Program-made: the position numbers and the translations under genes
Shown here: positions 62,939-64,000 of the stretch, piece after piece
Numbering within the stretch: the first letter of the stretch is position 1
How the letters are laid out: the number at the start of each line of letters is the position of its first letter
Assembly: GCA_963969345.1 (NCBI GenBank)
Contig: OZ017768.1
Coordinates: 1,240,001 to 1,304,000 of the forward strand
Origin: Turbatrix aceti
Taxonomy: Eukaryota; Nematoda; Chromadorea; Rhabditida; Panagrolaimidae
Reading direction: 5' to 3'
DNA: 64,000 bases
Notes under the pieces: generated by a model
The model's database searches: none
Told to the model about the DNA's origin: nothing
The model's input: the letters and a program-made list of their open reading frames with translations, nothing else

Positions 62939-63321
62939 TCAATACATATTGTGCAAAATTTGTGAAGTTACTGTTTTTAAATTTAATATTTTAGTGCATT
63001 TTTTCCGTTTTTTTTCAACAATTATTTTTTCGATTGTCTCATTTTCACTCGTAAAGTCGTAATGCTTGTAATACAGTTCCCGGAACTTTGGTCCAAAATA
63101 TTTCAAATTGAACAGCAGATCACGAACTTTAAAAAAATGATCAACTGAAATGTTTTCAGGTGTTGTTATTGTTGAAGACAACGATTCAATTATATTCATT
63201 TGAATCTCACGATCAGCCTGATTTTTTTTCAGTTTTTCTGCAGCCCGAATTTTTCTTTGCGTATGAATCCAAAAACTTTGGTAAAAATTAGGCATATTAT
63301 CGATAATATTTTTGAGTATTG
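62939..63321 (-). pseudogene. C-terminal fragment related to the AIG1-like GTPase
   Basis: A frame of about 127 residues ending at TGA 62939, with a possible acceptor (TTTCAG) just before 63321. Lys/Glu-rich helical sequence leads to LSSTITTPENISV and VRDLLFNLKYFGPKFRELYYKHY. This lines up with the end of the intact GTPase at 1447-3172 (VAPTEITV, then LRRRLFKLNIMGDKIKDIY): same spacing, R..LF.L...G.K...Y.K.Y shared. The P-loop half is not in the visible upstream DNA, and a stop closes the frame upstream. It is either the last exon of a second family member reaching past the window edge, or a decayed fragment. No function is assigned. Confidence 0.55.
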
Positions 63322-64000
63322 CTGAAATCTCTTGTTGGTGTTATTGGTTCATCTGGTCTATAAACTCAGTTCTAAAATATTTTATGAACGAGCTGTCAAA
63401 CAGGTAGATAACATTTTGATTCCAAAAATCTTTGAAAATGGTAAAGCATTCTGAAATGATTTTACATTCTTTTTTGACTCACAGGCTGCTTGATACAAAT
63501 GCATGTGTATTATGCGTATGTTTATGCACACAGAACAAACAATAATGTCCAATCGAACGCGTTCTGACACAGTGTTTTCAACAACAAGTGTAACGTTGTA
63601 TCAAAAAACCCCCTTGCTGTTCGATCATAAGGATCAAACCGGGATTTGGATCGTTTATTGACATTTCATGTTCCGTAAATTTAACCATGTTCGCCAAATC
63701 CATTTAGCCTTTGAATCCATCATAATAACAATTTTATTTATTCATAAACTTTTTGATTACTTTTTTATCACAACTATTGTAATATTTTTTATATATATTT
63801 ACAAACAAAAAAACGGATTTTTTAACAAATCCGTTTATGGCTTGGCAACAACCACGTGTGTGCGTGTAAATAAAAACAAACAATGACTAGAAAATTGTGT
63901 TTTCTTTTTTTACAGGGATGAGATGAGAAAATCAAAGGATAGCAAAAAAACCGATTAACGATTAAATTTGTGTAAAATATTAAAAAATGTTAAATGATGA
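63322..64000. other. Right end of window, no gene seen
   Basis: AT-rich. It could hold upstream exons of the GTPase-like fragment, but I found no P-loop or other motif. Confidence 0.4.

Noticed and set aside
1..64000. tRNA, rRNA, SL RNA and U snRNA genes
   Set aside because: I looked for B-box, 5S, U6 and SL1-like words by eye and found none convincing; a covariance-model scan would be decisive.

Overview
The window is eukaryotic nuclear DNA, almost certainly from a nematode. The evidence is intron-split genes with TTTTCAG-type acceptors, AT-rich introns and intergenic DNA around GC-richer exons, a patched-related (PTR) protein, two tyrosine phosphatases of the nematode-expanded type, and close matches to the nematode genes kin-19, moma-1 and rme-6. 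I cannot name the genus. No rRNA, tRNA or CRISPR was recognised.

Layout from left to right. 2-586 (+): end of an unrecognised Pro/Gln-rich gene. 1447-3172 (+): AIG1/IMAP-like GTPase. 4842-6365 (-): C3HC zinc-finger protein (ZC3HC1/NIPA-like), head-to-head with 6631-7413 (+), a MICOS MIC26/MIC27 subunit. 10069-11789 (+): casein kinase I alpha. 12917-14092 (-): tyrosine phosphatase with an altered WPD loop. 14093-19585: gene desert with a hAT-like MITE. 19586-23398 (+): PTR transporter-like protein. 24252-27039 (+): ABCF2. 27643-29013 (-): intronless kynureninase. 30731-33320 (-): small bHLH factor with a 2.3 kb intron. 33803-44548 (+): membrane-anchored kinase-like protein whose intron holds a complete Pao/BEL LTR retrotransposon (34536-42529). 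44584-46221 (-): second tyrosine phosphatase. 46954-52416 (+): importin-7. 52795-62489 (-): RME-6/GAPVD1. 62939-63321 (-): C-terminal fragment related to the GTPase at the left end.

The genes are mostly unrelated housekeeping and signalling functions (mitochondrial cristae, CK1/Wnt signalling, ribosome-associated ABC-F, tryptophan catabolism, nuclear import, Rab5 activation) with no sign of an operon. Exon joins were checked by reading frame: each multi-exon model below keeps phase across every junction.

The most unusual signals are: (1) the retrotransposon has 201-bp LTRs with no differences seen, but is flanked by a 190-bp direct duplication that includes the end of a host exon and its splice donor, instead of the usual 4-6 bp target duplication; (2) a window-wide repeat family of short AGTAAC...GTTACT modules, present in introns and intergenic DNA in both orientations and carrying an acceptor-like TTTTGCAG; (3) a kinase-like protein that lacks the beta-3 lysine and the HRD arginine; (4) traces of a second GTPase copy, a LINE/SINE-type insertion with a 17-bp target duplication, and a MITE.
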